DNA of 64,000 nt from contig NZ_ATXK01000004.1 of the NCBI RefSeq assembly GCF_000421645.1, forward strand, positions 186,001 to 250,000, given 5' to 3'. Shown here one piece after another: positions 18,477 through 28,208 of the stretch (positions are counted from its first letter, which is position 1; the number at the start of each line of letters is the position of its first letter). Under the pieces are notes generated by a model, which made no database searches, was not told the DNA's origin, and worked only from the letters and a program-made list of their open reading frames with translations. Origin of the DNA: Aurantimonas coralicida DSM 14790 (GTDB lineage Bacteria; Pseudomonadota; Alphaproteobacteria; Rhizobiales; Rhizobiaceae). A program made the translations under genes and the position numbers.

Positions 18477-19616
18477 ATGGAATCGCCTGTCGGGCTCGCC
18501 CAGATCTGGAGCGGAGGCCTCATCTACATCGTCCCGTTCCTGTTCGTCCTGACGATCATCGTCTTCTTCCACGAGCTGGGGCATTTCCTCGTCGGTCGCT
18601 GGTGCGGCATCAAGGCGCTGGTCTTCTCTGTTGGCTTCGGCCCGGAACTGATCGGCTTCAACGACCGGCGCGGCACGCGCTGGAAGCTCGCGGCGGTGCC
18701 GCTGGGCGGCTACGTCAAATTCCTCGGGGACGAGAACGCGGCCTCGGTACCGGACAGAGCCGCGGTGGACGCGATGTCGGACGCCGAGCGCAGCGGGGCC
18801 TTTCCGGCCAAGAGTGTCGGGCGCCGTGCCGCCACGGTGGCCGCGGGCCCCATCGCCAACTTCATCCTGGCGATCGTGATCTTCGCCGGCGTCGCCTATG
18901 TCGAGGGACGCGTCGTCGGCGATCCGGTCGTTGCCGAGGTGAGGGACGGTTCGCCTGCCGCGGCCGCCGGCTTCAAGCCGGGCGACAAGGTGCTGTCCGC
19001 CGACGGCGAGACGATTCGCTATTTCTCCGACCTGCAGCGCTATGTGTCCTCGCGGGCCGACACGCCGATCCGCATGACGGTAGAGCGGAACGGTTCGCCG
19101 GTCGAGCTGACGGTGACACCGCGCAGCGAGGTCCAGACGGACGGGTTCGGCAACGAGTTCAAGGTGCCGGTCGTCGGACTAGTGGCGAACAATGACGGCT
19201 CGTCGTTCCGGGTGGAGAGCCTGTCGCCGGTGGAGGCGGTCGCCTACGGCGTTTCGCAGACCTGGTTCGTCACGACACGGACCGTGGACTTCATGGGCGA
19301 GGTTATCACCGGTCGCCAGAACGCCGACCAGATCGGCGGTCCGATCCGAATCGCGCAAGTGTCGAGTCAGGTTTCGACGATAGGACTGGGCGCGCTGCTC
19401 AATCTGGCGGCGCTGCTGTCGGTCTCCATCGGGTTGCTCAACCTTCTGCCGATTCCCATGCTGGACGGCGGACATCTGCTGTTCTACGCATTCGAGGCGA
19501 TCCGTGGCCGGCCCCTGAGCGAACAGGTGCAGGAAGTCGGCTTCCGAATTGGGCTCGCACTGGTGATGCTGCTTATGGTATTCGCCTTCTGGAACGATAT
19601 TTCGGGACTCGTCTGA
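18477..19616 (+). CDS. rseP: Site-2 intramembrane metalloprotease RseP
   Basis: 379 residues from ATG at 18477 with GAAAGGG upstream. The zinc motif HELGH is at residues 32-36 in the first membrane helix, one PDZ domain lies in the middle (from EVRDGSPAAAAGF), and the second active-site motif LDGGH is near residues 329-333. It cleaves anti-sigma factors and leftover signal peptides within the inner membrane. Alphaproteobacterial versions usually have one recognisable PDZ domain, as here. bamA follows. Confidence 0.95.
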   Translation: MESPVGLAQIWSGGLIYIVPFLFVLTIIVFFHELGHFLVGRWCGIKALVFSVGFGPELIGFNDRRGTRWKLAAVPLGGYVKFLGDENAASVPDRAAVDAMSDAERSGAFPAKSVGRRAATVAAGPIANFILAIVIFAGVAYVEGRVVGDPVVAEVRDGSPAAAAGFKPGDKVLSADGETIRYFSDLQRYVSSRADTPIRMTVERNGSPVELTVTPRSEVQTDGFGNEFKVPVVGLVANNDGSSFRVESLSPVEAVAYGVSQTWFVTTRTVDFMGEVITGRQNADQIGGPIRIAQVSSQVSTIGLGALLNLAALLSVSIGLLNLLPIPMLDGGHLLFYAFEAIRGRPLSEQVQEVGFRIGLALVMLLMVFAFWNDISGLV

Positions 19617-19732
19617 TGAGTCCCGCCGGGTCGGGGGACTTGGGGGCTTGCAAACTGTTAACCAAAGCGACGATGTCCGTGACAACGTTGCAACGGCTTT
19701 TCCGATTCCTAAAGGGACTCGGGCCAGTTTGC

Positions 19733-19760
19733 TTGAACGGACTCGGAAAGCCGGTACAAG
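19733..19760 (+). promoter_or_regulatory. Possible bamA promoter
   Basis: TTGAAC (19733-19738), 16 bases, TACAAG (19755-19760). Transcription would begin near 19768, which fits translation from the internal ATG at 19821 rather than the ATG at 19767. Confidence 0.35.
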
Positions 19761-19766
19761 GCAACG

Positions 19767-22277
19767 ATGCGCATTGCTCCCACTGCGTCTCGATACAATG
19801 ATGAAAAGGTGGCTGGGCCAATGAGGGCTGGAACGAATATCATGCGCGCGGTCTCCGCTGTCGCGCTTTCCTCGACGGTTCTTGCAGCTGCGACCCTCGG
19901 GGCCCAGCTTGCCGCTGTCACGGTCGCCGAGGCGGCTGTCGTCAATCGCATCGACGTTCGCGGCAACAGCCGCGTGGAGGCGGACACGATCCGCGGCTTC
20001 ATGCAGATCTCGGCCGGCCAGAACGTCTCCGAAGCCGATCAGGATCAGGCGGTCCGTCGCCTGTTCTCCACCGGCCTCTTCTCGGATGTGCGTATCAGCC
20101 AGTCCGGCGGCACGCTGATCGTGCAGGTCGACGAGAACCAGATCGTCAACCAGGTGCTCTTCCAGGGCAATTCCAAGGTGAAGGACGAGCAGCTCATCGC
20201 CGCCGTCCAGACGCAGCCGCGCGCAGCCTATTCGAGCGCGACCACGCAGGCCGACGTCGACGCCATCCAGGCCGCCTACACCAGCATCGGCCGCAGCGAC
20301 GCCATCGTCACCGTGCGCACGCAGGAGATCGGCGAGAACCGCGTCAATGTCATCTACGACATCCAGGAAGGCGACCGCACCAAGATCGAGAGCATCAGCT
20401 TCGTCGGCAACAACGCCTTCGGCGACAGCCGGCTGAAGCAGGTCATCGCGCTGCGCGAGAGCGGCATCCTGAGCTTCATCCAGCGCAACGACATCTATGA
20501 TCCGGAGCGCCTGCGCACCGACGAAGAGACGCTGCGCCGCTTCTACTACAACCGCGGCTATGCGGATTTCCGCATCGTGTCGTCGGTGGCCGAGCTCGAC
20601 GAGAGCCAGAACAGCTATTTCATCACGATCACCGTCGACGAGGGTGAGCGCTACAGCTTCGGCAACGTGACGATCGACAGCACCGTCGCCGGCGTCGACA
20701 CCGAGTCGCTCTATGGCGAGATCGAGACCCAGACGGGCGAGGTCTACAGCGCCAAGGATGTCGAGGACACGCTGGTCAACCTGACCAACAGCCTCGCCAA
20801 TGCCGGCTTCGCCTTCGCGCAGGTCACCCCGCGCGGCGACCGCGACTTCGCCAGCCGCACGATCGCCATCGACTACGTCATCGACCAAGGTCCGCGGGCC
20901 TATGTCGAGCGTCTGGAGATCCGCGGCAACACCAAGACCCGCGACTATGTCATTCGTCGCGAGTTCGACGTGTCCGAGGGCGACGCCTTCAACCAGGTGC
21001 TGGTGCAGCGCGCCAAGCAGCGCCTCGAGGACCTGAAGTATTTCGAGAAGGTCTCGGTTTCGACCGCGCCCGGCGCCGAGCCGGACCGCGTCATCGTGAT
21101 CGTCGACGTGGTCGAGAAGGCCACCGGTGAGCTGTCGCTGGGCGGCGGCTACACGACCGGTGGCGAGAGCTCCGGTCCGGTCGCCGAGATCGGCGTCACC
21201 GAGCGCAACTTCCTCGGCCGCGGCCAGTTCATCAAGGTCTCCGCCGGCTTCGGTGCCGACACCCGGAACTACAGCCTGTCCTTCACCGAGCCGTATTTCC
21301 TCGGTCGTCGTCTGGCCGCCGGCTTCGATGTCTATCACAGCGAGAGCAGCTCGGGCGATTACGACTCCGAGCGCACCGGTGGCGACATCCGTATCGCGGC
21401 GCCGATCACCGAGGACCTGACGGCCCAGATCGCCTACAACATCAAGCAGGAAAAGTTCGGCGACGATAACGGCACGACCTACAACCAGTTCACCAATGCG
21501 CAGCTGATCGATGGAAGCGGCAATCTCTTCGAGAGCACCTGCGGCACGCCGAACCCGAACAGCAATATCGTCGATCTGAACGGCAACGCCGCCGTGGCGC
21601 CGCCCTATACGGACTCGCCGATCATCAACCAGGCGATCTGCGAAAGCCCGTATCTGACGTCGTCGGTCTCCTACACGCTGACCTACAACACGCTCGACAA
21701 CACCAACGATCCGCGCAACGGCTTCTTCATCCAGGCCGGGCAGGAATTTGCCGGTGTCGGCGGCGATGCGAACTTCGTCAAGACGACCGGCAAGGCCAGC
21801 TATTTCCACCTTCTGAACGAGGAATACGACGTGATCGGCTCGCTCAATGCGGGCGGCGGCAACGTCACCTCCTTCGGCGGCGACGGCCTGCGGGTGTTCG
21901 ACAACTTCTTCAAGGGCCAGGACATCGTTCGGGGCTTCGACTACAAGGGCATCGGCCCGCGCCAGAACGGCGTGTCGATCGGCGGCAACAATTATGCCAA
22001 CGCCTCGGCGGAAGCGACCTTCCCGCTGCCGGGTATCTCGCGTGACCTCGGCTTCCGGGGTGCGGTCTTCGCGGATGCCGGTTCGCTCTGGGGCAGTGAG
22101 TACGAGAACGATCCGGGTGTCATCGGCGTCGATGCCTCGCTGCGCGCGTCTGCGGGCGTCGGCCTGATCTGGGCATCGCCCTTCGGTCCGCTGCGGGTGA
22201 ACTACGCCCATCCGCTGGCCAAGGAAGATTTCGACGAGCTGCAGGAATTCTCCTTCGGATTCTCGTCCCGCTTCTGA
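19767..22277 (+). CDS. bamA: Outer membrane protein assembly factor BamA
   Basis: 836 residues from ATG at 19767; ATG at 19821, preceded by AAAGGTGG, would give a more usual signal peptide (MRAGTNIMRAVS...) and may be the true start. The signal peptide ends near AEA. Five POTRA domains span residues about 58-440, beginning with VNRIDVRGNSRVEADTIRG, followed by a 16-strand barrel and a terminal FGFSSRF with the C-terminal Phe needed for insertion. It folds beta-barrels into the outer membrane. An unusual loop holds two cysteines, Cys592 and Cys625. Confidence 0.96.
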   Translation: MRIAPTASRYNDEKVAGPMRAGTNIMRAVSAVALSSTVLAAATLGAQLAAVTVAEAAVVNRIDVRGNSRVEADTIRGFMQISAGQNVSEADQDQAVRRLFSTGLFSDVRISQSGGTLIVQVDENQIVNQVLFQGNSKVKDEQLIAAVQTQPRAAYSSATTQADVDAIQAAYTSIGRSDAIVTVRTQEIGENRVNVIYDIQEGDRTKIESISFVGNNAFGDSRLKQVIALRESGILSFIQRNDIYDPERLRTDEETLRRFYYNRGYADFRIVSSVAELDESQNSYFITITVDEGERYSFGNVTIDSTVAGVDTESLYGEIETQTGEVYSAKDVEDTLVNLTNSLANAGFAFAQVTPRGDRDFASRTIAIDYVIDQGPRAYVERLEIRGNTKTRDYVIRREFDVSEGDAFNQVLVQRAKQRLEDLKYFEKVSVSTAPGAEPDRVIVIVDVVEKATGELSLGGGYTTGGESSGPVAEIGVTERNFLGRGQFIKVSAGFGADTRNYSLSFTEPYFLGRRLAAGFDVYHSESSSGDYDSERTGGDIRIAAPITEDLTAQIAYNIKQEKFGDDNGTTYNQFTNAQLIDGSGNLFESTCGTPNPNSNIVDLNGNAAVAPPYTDSPIINQAICESPYLTSSVSYTLTYNTLDNTNDPRNGFFIQAGQEFAGVGGDANFVKTTGKASYFHLLNEEYDVIGSLNAGGGNVTSFGGDGLRVFDNFFKGQDIVRGFDYKGIGPRQNGVSIGGNNYANASAEATFPLPGISRDLGFRGAVFADAGSLWGSEYENDPGVIGVDASLRASAGVGLIWASPFGPLRVNYAHPLAKEDFDELQEFSFGFSSRF

Positions 22278-22319
22278 TCGACAATGTGGGGGCCGGCTTG
22301 TCCGGCCCAGACCGTCCCG

Positions 22320-23378
22320 ATGCATGAATTGACTTTCTTCCCGCGCGGCGACGGTCTCACCCTTGCGGAGCTGGCAAGCCTGACGGGCACCAGCCTGGGC
22401 GAGGGGGCCGACCCGGCTCTGCGGATAACCGGCATCGCTGCCCTGTCCGAGGCAGGGCCGCAGGACCTGTCCTTCTTCGACAGCAAGCGCTACAGCGCCG
22501 AGCTCGCGGCAACGCGGGCCGGCTGCGTTCTCGTCTCTCCCAAGAATGTCGGGCTGCTGCCGTCGGGCATGCCGGCCCTGGTGACCCACAGTGCCGCGAT
22601 CGCCTTCACCGAGGCGGGCCGGGCGCTGTTTCCCGGCGCCGTCCTGCCGACGCCGGCCACCGGATCGCACGGTGTCTCGCTCAAGGCCGACATCCACCGC
22701 GAAGCCAAGCTCGAAGACGGCGTGACGGTGGAAGCCTTCGCGTCGATCGGTCCCGGCGTCGAGATCGGCCGCGGGACGATCGTCGGTGCGGGCGCCGTCA
22801 TCGGCGCCGGCTGCCGTATCGGCCGCAATTGCCGGATCGGCTCGAACGTGACCTTGACCCATGCGCTGGTCGGCGATCGGGTGATCCTGCATCCCGGCGT
22901 GCGGATCGGGCAGGACGGGTTCGGCTACACGGCGGGGCCCACCGGTCTCGTCAAGGCGGTGCAGATCGGCCGTGTCATCATCCAGGACGATGTCGAGATC
23001 GGCGCCAATACGACCGTCGATCGGGGCGGCGTTCGCGACACGGTGATCGGCGAAGGCACCAAAATCGACAACCAGGTCCAGATTGCCCACAATGTGCGGA
23101 TCGGGCGGCACTGCGTGATCGTCGCGCAGGTCGGCATTTCCGGCAGCACGACACTCGGCGACGGCGTGATGATCGGCGGCCAGACCGGCATCAACGGCCA
23201 TTTGACCATCGCCGACGGGGCCCAGATCGCGGCCGTATCGTCGGTCGCCGGCGACGTGCCGAAGGGCGCGCGCTGGGGCGGCACGCCCGCAAAACCCGTT
23301 CGGGACTGGTTTCGTGAGCTCATGACGTTATCTGAGCTTGCGCAACGGGGACGTTCTCCAAGGAAGACAGATGAGTGA
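22320..23378 (+). CDS. lpxD: UDP-3-O-(3-hydroxyacyl)glucosamine N-acyltransferase
   Basis: 352 residues from ATG at 22320; an upstream in-frame ATG at 22284 would add 12 atypical residues. The N-terminal uridine-binding domain begins [17 protein letters not shown] and the left-handed hexapeptide-repeat helix runs from about residue 120. The catalytic His257 sits in the [10 protein letters not shown] motif. It adds the second acyl chain in lipid A synthesis. The stop codon overlaps the fabZ start by eight bases, so the genes are translationally coupled. Confidence 0.96.
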   Translation: MHELTFFPRGDGLTLAELASLTGTSLGEGADPALRITGIAALSEAGPQDLSFFDSKRYSAELAATRAGCVLVSPKNVGLLPSGMPALVTHSAAIAFTEAGRALFPGAVLPTPATGSHGVSLKADIHREAKLEDGVTVEAFASIGPGVEIGRGTIVGAGAVIGAGCRIGRNCRIGSNVTLTHALVGDRVILHPGVRIGQDGFGYTAGPTGLVKAVQIGRVIIQDDVEIGANTTVDRGGVRDTVIGEGTKIDNQVQIAHNVRIGRHCVIVAQVGISGSTTLGDGVMIGGQTGINGHLTIADGAQIAAVSSVAGDVPKGARWGGTPAKPVRDWFRELMTLSELAQRGRSPRKTDE

Positions 23379-23838
23379 CGACGCGATGGTACTCGAAAGC
23401 GCCGATATCCTGGAGATCATGGAGCTTCTACCCCACCGCTATCCGTTCCTGCTGGTCGATCGTATCATCGACATCGACGGGGACCGCAGCGCGATCGGGA
23501 TCAAGAACGTCACCGCGAACGAGCCGCATTTCCAGGGACATTTTCCGACGGCGCCGGTGATGCCGGGTGTGCTGATTCTCGAGGGAATGGCCCAGACCGC
23601 CGGCGCCATCTGCACCCGGGCGACCGGAGGCGGCACGCCGCAGCTCGTCTATCTGATGACCATCGACGGCGCCAAGTTCCGCAAGCCTGTGGTTCCGGGC
23701 GACCGGGTCGAATACCACGTGACCCAGTCCAAGAAGCGCGGCAACATCTGGAAATTCGACTGCGTCGCGCAGGTCGACGGGGTCAAGGTGGCCGAGGCGG
23801 TCGTCAGCGCAATGTTGTCGCCCCGCGGCCCGAACTGA
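23371..23838 (+). CDS. fabZ: 3-hydroxyacyl-ACP dehydratase FabZ
   Basis: 155 residues from ATG at 23371 with AAGGAAG upstream. The hot-dog fold signature [13 protein letters not shown] opens the protein; the catalytic pair is His57 in GHFP and Glu71 in LILEGMAQ. It removes water from 3-hydroxyacyl-ACP in fatty-acid elongation, competing with LpxA and LpxD for the same substrate, which explains its place inside the lipid A operon. Confidence 0.97.
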   Translation: MSDDAMVLESADILEIMELLPHRYPFLLVDRIIDIDGDRSAIGIKNVTANEPHFQGHFPTAPVMPGVLILEGMAQTAGAICTRATGGGTPQLVYLMTIDGAKFRKPVVPGDRVEYHVTQSKKRGNIWKFDCVAQVDGVKVAEAVVSAMLSPRGPN

Positions 23839-23840
23839 TC

Positions 23841-24647
23841 ATGGCCGAGACGACCATACATCCGAGCGCCGTCATCGAGGACGGCGCTGTGATCGGTGAC
23901 GGCTGCGAGATCGGCCCGTTCTGCCATGTCGGGCCGCAGGTGCAGCTTGGTGCCAACAGCCGCCTGCGCTCGCATGTGGCGCTGTGGGGCAACACGGTGA
24001 TCGGCGAGAATGCGCAGATCTGGCCGTTCGCCTCGCTCGGCCATGCGCCGCAGCATCTGAAATATCGCGGCGAGGACACCAGGCTGGTGATCGGCCGCGA
24101 CTGCCTGATCCGCGAACATGTGACGATGAACCCCGGCACCGTGCAGGGGCGCTCCGAAACGACCATCGGCGACAATTGCGCCTTCTTCACCGGTGCCCAT
24201 GTCGCCCATGACTGCATCGTCGGGCGCAACGTCACGGTGATCAACAACGTCATGCTCGCCGGTCACTGCACGATCGGCGACTATGCCACGATCGCCGGCG
24301 GCTCGGGCATTCACCAGTTCACCCGGATCGGCCACCATGCCTATGTGGGCGGCCTCGCGGCCGTCGAGGGGGACGTCATCCCCTTCGGCATGGTGCTGGG
24401 CAACCGTGCCTATCTGTCGAGCCTGAATGTCATCGGCATGAAGCGGGCCGGCTTCGATCGCGAAGCGATCCGCAATGTCCGCCGCGCCTATCGGATGCTA
24501 TTTTCCTTCGATCTGACGTTCAAGGAGAACATGGACGAGGTGCAGAGCGAGTTCCCCAACGATCCGCTCGTGCAGGATCTCCTCGGGTTCATCCGCTCGG
24601 GCGGCGATCGCGCCCTGTGCTTTCCGCGCCATCCCCAGCTAAGCTGA
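23841..24647 (+). CDS. lpxA: UDP-N-acetylglucosamine O-acyltransferase
   Basis: 268 residues from ATG at 23841, two bases after the fabZ stop. It begins with hexapeptide repeats (IHPSAVIEDGAVIGDGCEIG) and the catalytic His123 lies in HVAHDC. The C-terminal helical domain contains RAGFDREAIRNVRRAYRML. It carries out the first step of lipid A synthesis, transfer of a 3-hydroxyacyl chain from ACP to UDP-GlcNAc. Confidence 0.97.
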   Translation: MAETTIHPSAVIEDGAVIGDGCEIGPFCHVGPQVQLGANSRLRSHVALWGNTVIGENAQIWPFASLGHAPQHLKYRGEDTRLVIGRDCLIREHVTMNPGTVQGRSETTIGDNCAFFTGAHVAHDCIVGRNVTVINNVMLAGHCTIGDYATIAGGSGIHQFTRIGHHAYVGGLAAVEGDVIPFGMVLGNRAYLSSLNVIGMKRAGFDREAIRNVRRAYRMLFSFDLTFKENMDEVQSEFPNDPLVQDLLGFIRSGGDRALCFPRHPQLS

Positions 24648-24649
24648 CA

Positions 24650-25549
24650 ATGCCCGGACTGGCTCCCGATCGGCCGGGCGACGTTCTCGGTCTGGTGGCG
24701 GGGGGCGGCTCGCTGCCGCGACTGGTGGCGGAAGCGGCGCGCGCCTCAGGCTGGCGGGTCGTCGTGGTGCGTATCGGCGACGGCATGGCCGGCGACTGGT
24801 CGGGTTACGAAGGGGGCGCCTATCCCTGGGGCCGTACCGGCGACGCGATCGCCTACATGAAGTCCTGCGGGGTCCGGCGCATGGTGTTCTGCGGCACCGT
24901 CAGCCACCGTCCCGATTTCCGCTCGCTCATTCCCAGTTTCCAGACCCTGATCCGGCTGCCTGCGGCGCTGAAGATCGTGCGGGGTGGCGACGACCGGCTG
25001 TTGCGCGCCCTGTCGCGCTACATGGAGCGCCAGGGCTTCGAGATGCTGGCGGTGCAGGACATCGTTCCGCAGCTCCTGACCCCCGGCGGCACGTTGACCC
25101 GTCGCATGCCCGATGTCGACGAACAGCAGGCGCTGGTGCTTGCCGTCGGGGCCGCGGCGCGGCTGGGCGAGCTCGACATCGGACAGGCGGTCGTTGCGTC
25201 CCGGGACCGGGTGATCGCGCTGGAAGGGATCGAGGGCACGCGCGAGATGCTCCAAAGGGTCGCCGATCTGAAGATTCGCGGCCGCATCGGACGTTCCGAG
25301 CGCTGCGTGCTGGTGAAGAGCGTCAAGCCGACCCAGGACGAGCGCTTCGACCTGCCGAGCATCGGCGGCGCCACCATCGAGGAGGCGGCCGCAGCCGGCA
25401 TCACGGTGATCGGGGCGACGGCCGGGCGCAGTCTGGTCCTCGGGATCGACGATGTGCTCGAGGCCGCCGAAGCCGCGGGAATCGCCATCGTAGGGCTCGA
25501 AGAGGATACCGGTATGGCAAACGGCGACGACGGGGGAGACCGGCCATGA
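24650..25549 (+). CDS. lpxI: UDP-2,3-diacylglucosamine pyrophosphatase LpxI
   Basis: 299 residues from ATG at 24650, two bases after lpxA. The DUF1009/LpxI features are present: LGLVAGGGSLPRLVAEAAR at the N-terminus, RMVFCGTVSHRPDF in the middle, and VASRDRVIALEGIEGTREML in the catalytic C-terminal domain. LpxI releases UMP from UDP-2,3-diacylglucosamine to give lipid X and replaces LpxH in Alphaproteobacteria. It overlaps lpxB by four bases (ATGA). Confidence 0.95.
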   Translation: MPGLAPDRPGDVLGLVAGGGSLPRLVAEAARASGWRVVVVRIGDGMAGDWSGYEGGAYPWGRTGDAIAYMKSCGVRRMVFCGTVSHRPDFRSLIPSFQTLIRLPAALKIVRGGDDRLLRALSRYMERQGFEMLAVQDIVPQLLTPGGTLTRRMPDVDEQQALVLAVGAAARLGELDIGQAVVASRDRVIALEGIEGTREMLQRVADLKIRGRIGRSERCVLVKSVKPTQDERFDLPSIGGATIEEAAAAGITVIGATAGRSLVLGIDDVLEAAEAAGIAIVGLEEDTGMANGDDGGDRP

Positions 25550-26721
25550 CGACCATCGCCTTCGTGGTCGGGGAAGCGTCGGGGGACCGGATCGGCGCCG
25601 ATCTCATCCGCGCCCTTCGTCCGAAACTCGGCGACGAATTGCGGCTGGTGGGGCTCGGCGGCGAGGCGATGCAGGCCGAGGGTCTCGACAGCCTGTTCGA
25701 CATCGACGAATTGTCGATCATCGGTATCGGCGCGATCCTGGCGCGGCTACCGCAGCTGATGCGCCGACTGTCTCAAGTGGCCGATGCAGTGATCGCCGCG
25801 CGTCCCGATATTCTCGTCATCATCGACAGCCCGACCTTCTCCCACCGGGTGGCGAAGCGGGTGCGCGAAAAGCTGCCTGACGTGCCGATCGTCAATTACG
25901 TGCCGCCGACGGTCTGGGCCTGGCGCGAGGAGCGGGCCCAGAAGATGCGGGCCTATGTGGACCACGCCATCTGTATCCTGCCCTTCGAGCCGGCCACCAT
26001 GGAACGGCTGGATGGGCCGCCATCGACCTATGTCGGCCATCCGCTGATGCGGGTGCCGGCGCTGGCGCAGATGATCGCGGACCCGGCACGCACCGCGCCG
26101 GAGCGCACACCGGCATCGCCGCCGCGTCTCCTGATCCTGCCGGGGTCGCGCCGCGGCGAGATCAACCGGCTGATCGACGATTTCGGCCGTACCTTCGATG
26201 TCCTGCGCGGGCGTATGCCGGGCGTCACGGCGGTCATTCCGGCGCTCGTACGGCACCGTCGTCTGATCGAACAGAAGATCGCCGCCTGGGAGGTGAAGCC
26301 CGAGATCGTCACCGGTGAGACCGCGAAATGGACGGCCTTTGCCGAAGCCGACGCGGCACTGGCGGCCTCCGGCACAGTATCGCTGGAGCTGGCGCTCGCC
26401 GACGTGCCGATGGCGCTGGCCTACCGGCTCGACCCGGTGGCCTACCAGTTTCGCCACCTGATCTCGGCCTGGACGGCGGCGATGCCGAACTTCATCGTCG
26501 GGCACGCGCTGGTGCCGGAGCATTTCCACGAATTCGTGCGCCCGGAAATGCTGGCCCGCCGGCTCGAGCGGCTGATGACGCCGACGCCGGAGCGGGCGGC
26601 GCAGCGCGCTGGCTTTGCCGACATCCGCGAGATGATGCGGATCGACGTCGCGCCGGGCGAGGCGGCCGCCGCGATCGTCCTCGATTGCATTGCGCGCGGC
26701 AGGACGTCCATCCAGACATAG
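25546..26721 (+). CDS. lpxB: Lipid-A-disaccharide synthase
   Basis: 391 residues from ATG at 25546. The GT19 signatures are visible: VVGEASGDRIGADLI at the N-terminus, IDSPTFSHRVAKRVR, PPTVWAWREERA, and LILPGSRRGEINRL at the start of the second Rossmann domain. It joins lipid X and UDP-diacylglucosamine to form the tetra-acylated disaccharide at the inner membrane. Last gene of lpxD-fabZ-lpxA-lpxI-lpxB. Confidence 0.97.
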   Translation: MTTIAFVVGEASGDRIGADLIRALRPKLGDELRLVGLGGEAMQAEGLDSLFDIDELSIIGIGAILARLPQLMRRLSQVADAVIAARPDILVIIDSPTFSHRVAKRVREKLPDVPIVNYVPPTVWAWREERAQKMRAYVDHAICILPFEPATMERLDGPPSTYVGHPLMRVPALAQMIADPARTAPERTPASPPRLLILPGSRRGEINRLIDDFGRTFDVLRGRMPGVTAVIPALVRHRRLIEQKIAAWEVKPEIVTGETAKWTAFAEADAALAASGTVSLELALADVPMALAYRLDPVAYQFRHLISAWTAAMPNFIVGHALVPEHFHEFVRPEMLARRLERLMTPTPERAAQRAGFADIREMMRIDVAPGEAAAAIVLDCIARGRTSIQT

Positions 26722-26724
26722 AAA

Positions 26725-26748
26725 CGGGCGCCGCAGCGCCCGCTTTTC
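26725..26748. terminator. Terminator between convergent lpxB and gltA
   Basis: CGGGCGC (26725-26731) pairs with GCGCCCG (26736-26742) around CGCA, followed by CTTTTCG on the plus strand; the minus strand reads into TTTC. It may serve both lpxB and gltA. Confidence 0.75.
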
Positions 26749-26771
26749 GTTGATCTCGAAGCGGAAACGCC

Positions 26772-28064
26772 TCAGCCGCGCTCGTCGACCGCGACGTAGT
26801 CGCGCATCTCGGCGCCCGTATAGAGCTGGCGGGGACGGCCGATCCGCTGATGCGGGTCTTCGATCATCTCCTTCCACTGGGCGATCCAGCCGACCGTGCG
26901 CGCCACGGCGAAGAGCACCGTGAACATGGTGGTCGGGAAGCCGAGCGCCTTCAGGGTGATGCCGGAGTAGAAGTCGACATTCGGGTAGAGCTTCTTCTCG
27001 ATGAAGTACTCGTCGGTCAGCGCGATGCGCTCGAGCTCCATCGCCACTTCGAGCAGCGGATCGTCCTTGATGCCGAGCTCGTCGAGGACCTCGTGGCAGG
27101 TCTGCTGCATGATCTTGGCGCGCGGATCGTAGTTCTTGTAGACCCGGTGGCCGAAGCCCATCAGGCGGAACGGATCGTTCTTGTCCTTGGCCCGCGCGAT
27201 AAACTCGGGGATGCGGTCCTTGGTGCCGATCTCCATCAGCATGTTGAGCGCGGCCTCGTTGGCGCCGCCATGGGCCGGGCCCCAGAGGCAGGCGATGCCG
27301 GCGGCAACGCAGGCAAACGGGTTGGCGCCCGAAGAGCCGGCCAGCCGGACCGTCGAGGTCGAGGCGTTCTGCTCGTGATCGGCGTGGAGGATGAAGATCC
27401 GGTCCATGGCCCGCGCCAGCACCGGGTTGATCCGGTAGGGCTCGCACGGCACCGCAAAGCACATGTGCAGGAAGTTCTCGGCATAGGCGAGATCGTTGCG
27501 CGGATACACGAAGGGCTGGCCGATATGGTACTTGTAGGCCATCGCCGCGATGGTTGGCATCTTGGCGACCATGCGCAGGCTCGCCACCATCCGCTGGTGC
27601 GGATCCGCGATATCCGTCGAGTCGTGGTAGAAGGCCGACAGGGCGCCGACCGAGCCGACCATCACGGCCATCGGATGCGCGTCGCGGCGGAAGCCCGTGT
27701 AGAACCGGCTCATCTGCTCGTGGACCATGGTGTGCCGGGTCACGCGGTAGACGAAATCGTCCTTCTCGCGGGTCGTCGGCAGCTCGCCGTAGAGCAGCAG
27801 GTAGCAGGTCTCGAGGAAATCACCGCGCTCGGCGAGCTGGTCGATCGGGTAGCCGCGATGCAGCAGCACGCCCTCGTCGCCGTCGATGTAGGTGATCTTG
27901 GATTCGCAGGACGCCGTCGAGGAGAAGCCCGGGTCGTAGGTGAAGAGACCGGTCTGCTTGTACAGCGCGGTGACGTCGACGACGTCCGGTCCGATGCTGC
28001 CGCTGCGAACGGCCAGATCCGCATCTTTCTGACCCAATGTGAGCTTCGCCGACTGTTCCGTCAT
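26772..28064 (-). CDS. gltA: Citrate synthase
   Basis: 430 residues from ATG at 28064 with GAAGGGAAAA upstream. It is the hexameric Gram-negative type: an N-terminal beta domain with [14 protein letters not shown], and catalytic residues in HADHEQNAS and [15 protein letters not shown], plus the Asp in the NVDFYSG loop. It condenses acetyl-CoA with oxaloacetate and competes directly with the storage pathway for acetyl-CoA. It has a 144-base upstream gap that holds its own promoter region, including a TTGCGCCGCAA inverted repeat (28183-28193). Confidence 0.97.
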   Translation of the reverse strand: MTEQSAKLTLGQKDADLAVRSGSIGPDVVDVTALYKQTGLFTYDPGFSSTASCESKITYIDGDEGVLLHRGYPIDQLAERGDFLETCYLLLYGELPTTREKDDFVYRVTRHTMVHEQMSRFYTGFRRDAHPMAVMVGSVGALSAFYHDSTDIADPHQRMVASLRMVAKMPTIAAMAYKYHIGQPFVYPRNDLAYAENFLHMCFAVPCEPYRINPVLARAMDRIFILHADHEQNASTSTVRLAGSSGANPFACVAAGIACLWGPAHGGANEAALNMLMEIGTKDRIPEFIARAKDKNDPFRLMGFGHRVYKNYDPRAKIMQQTCHEVLDELGIKDDPLLEVAMELERIALTDEYFIEKKLYPNVDFYSGITLKALGFPTTMFTVLFAVARTVGWIAQWKEMIEDPHQRIGRPRQLYTGAEMRDYVAVDERG

Positions 28065-28208
28065 GCGTTTTCCCTTCGATGATAGCCGCTCAGGTATCAA
28101 CCTCTCGCAGCGCACACAGATTGTTCAGATGCCTGACTACTCCAAACCCAGGAGTGCGACAAGTTTCCGATCACGCAGTGTGTTGCGCCGCAATAGTCCT
28201 GTCCTTGG

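Noticed and set aside
18292-18552. Short frame in the dxr slot, checked as a dxr remnant
   Set aside because: The translation has no Dxr motif and runs out of frame into rseP.
19659-19673. TTAACC near bamA as a CtrA site
   Set aside because: Only one half-site; no second TTAA at seven bases.
19179-23201. A 1340-codon open frame on the minus strand across bamA and lpxD
   Set aside because: It is the antisense of well-conserved genes; long antisense frames are normal in high-GC DNA. The composition (Arg/Asp/Gly/Val/His with no domains) shows no real protein.
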